The translations under genes were made by a program, and so were the position numbers. Of a stretch of 64,000 nucleotides of DNA, positions 62,861 through 64,000 are shown piece after piece; the stretch's first letter is position 1, and every line of letters begins with the position of its first letter. Origin of the DNA: Sitta carolinensis (lineage: Eukaryota > Chordata > Aves > Passeriformes > Sittidae); NCBI GenBank assembly GCA_032173965.1, contig CM063284.1:109011410-109075409 (forward strand). The letters run 5' to 3'. The notes beneath the pieces were generated by a model. The model searched no databases, was not told the origin of the DNA, and was given only the letters and a program-made list of their open reading frames with translations.

Positions 62861-63883
62861 TTTTCCTCAGGTAATTGGAACTGTAAATAAGAGCATGATC
62901 AAGCTATAGACTATTCAATGGAAGCTCCAACTTGACTTCATCTTTCAGGATTAGCCCAGATTTGAGTATGTTGTACGAAATATTCAAGGGTGGTTCTCAG
63001 CTCTTACAACACCAACCTTTTTAATATTTCAAGAAAATCTATATGCTTATAGAAGCAAAAACAATTTGAGCATGTTCCAAGGTGGCAGAACCCTCATATA
63101 GCAGTTCAACAATATATCACAGAACAGGAGCAGATTATTATCATTTACCCAAGATCAGCAAAGGAGAACTCTAATGGTAGAGTAGGCTGTTAAAATATGC
63201 ATGTAATCATGTTAGCTTGCCATAGTGTTTCTGCTCCATTCTCTTTGTTTCCTCATGTAATATCTTTTTACTTGCCTGATAGTCTGTCTTTTATTAAATT
63301 TTATTCAAGTAAACCTTTCATTGCCTTCAGCAAATTCACAGGGCATAGACAGCAGATTTCACATTCAAATATTAGACCTCAAAATGGCAAAGTAATTGCA
63401 GGAGAGGCTGATTCTTATGTACATTTTCTGAACAAATCCTGTTCAAATTTTAGAACATTGATATATATTAATTTTTTAATATAAAAATTAATTTTTGCTT
63501 CTTCTTGAAGGGAAGGAGGGGATTTTTTCCCCGTGGTATGCATGTTAAATCTATTTAGGATTTATCCCATTTCTGTTGTTACACACTTAATTTAAAAAAA
63601 TAAAACAAAAAACCCAAAGAATTTCAGGCACAAAATAATATTTTTATTCTTCACTAAGAGAGAAACAACTCACATCAGTCTTCATCAGTAATGATGCCAT
63701 TGAAAAATGTTGTATAAACCTGGCAATAACCTGTTCTCACCACAGATCTACTTAATTGCTTCTGCATTTATAATAGACACAACACATGATTAATACTTGG
63801 TGCACTGAGCGGCAATCTTTGGGAATTACTTAAATAACTTTTGTGTAATACCTTAGGCCACAATTATAAAGGCTTATGTAACT
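62861..63883. other. Unique non-coding DNA
   Basis: I see no gene or recognised repeat. The 95-codon frame at 63197-63484 has no domain. Confidence 0.5.
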
Positions 63884-63915
63884 TGCAAATGATGCAAATC
63901 ATGTTTTCTGCAAAT
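63884..63915 (+). promoter_or_regulatory. Cluster of three TGCAAAT (octamer-core) motifs
   Basis: TGCAAAT occurs at 63884-63890, 63893-63899 and 63909-63915. The middle one is part of a full ATGCAAAT octamer (63892-63899), the classical POU-factor site. Three copies in 32 bp is more than expected by chance even here, but regulatory activity is inference. Confidence 0.35.
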
Positions 63916-64000
63916 ATTTAACAAAACATCAGCAGAACAAACTGTGTTTCTGACCAACTTTAAACTGCTCTTCATTTATTTGGGGCATTCCTTAACTTAA

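Overview
The window looks like non-coding DNA from a bird nuclear genome, either a gene-poor intergenic stretch or a very long intron. The evidence is the repeat content. There are seven CR1 LINE fragments, on both strands, and several carry the avian-type 3' end with the ATTCTATG-like octamer repeat and its reverse complement. There is also an avian-style class II (ERVK-like) solo LTR. No Alu, L1 or bacterial features were seen. Base composition is AT-rich throughout (my impression is roughly one-third G+C), as in macrochromosome gene deserts.

No intact protein-coding gene, tRNA, rRNA or CRISPR array could be supported. The longest open frame is 156 codons at 37413-37883. All open frames have the composition and length expected by chance in AT-rich DNA, or are shadows of CR1 or low-complexity tracts.

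Layout. 1-8.3 kb: unique AT-rich DNA with A-rich, (CAAAAA)n and poly-T tracts. 8.3-17 kb: four CR1 fragments (8.33 +, 10.55 -, 12.89 -, 16.65 -), a 127-bp ATATT pentamer array, a compound (TA)n-(GT)n array and a perfect 11-bp-arm hairpin. 17-28 kb: mostly unique, with a CR1 reverse-transcriptase remnant at 20.54-21.28 kb and a long A-rich tract at 22.85 kb. 28.2-30.7 kb: a block with faint, frame-broken coding-like stretches on the minus strand, unidentified. 31.5 kb: an imperfect 52-bp-period tandem duplication. 32.6 kb: a CCAAT/TATA-like arrangement. 35.2-35.8 kb: a possible LTR-like piece and a CR1 3' end. 43.1-45.7 kb is the most structured region: a long, internally deleted CR1 (endonuclease through reverse transcriptase), then a 718-bp solo LTR bounded by TG...CA and a perfect 6-bp target duplication. 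46-61 kb: unique DNA with several T- or A-rich tracts and a strong GC-rich hairpin at 50.6 kb. 61.4 kb: an old, divergent CR1 3' end. 62.6-63.9 kb: homeodomain-motif-rich and octamer-rich sequence that could be a conserved regulatory element.

Nothing shows a new multi-gene system. The most defensible observations are the solo LTR with its exact target duplication, the CR1 remnants with disrupted catalytic motifs, the excess of long homopolymers, and a few candidate cis-regulatory or RNA-structure elements that need comparative data.
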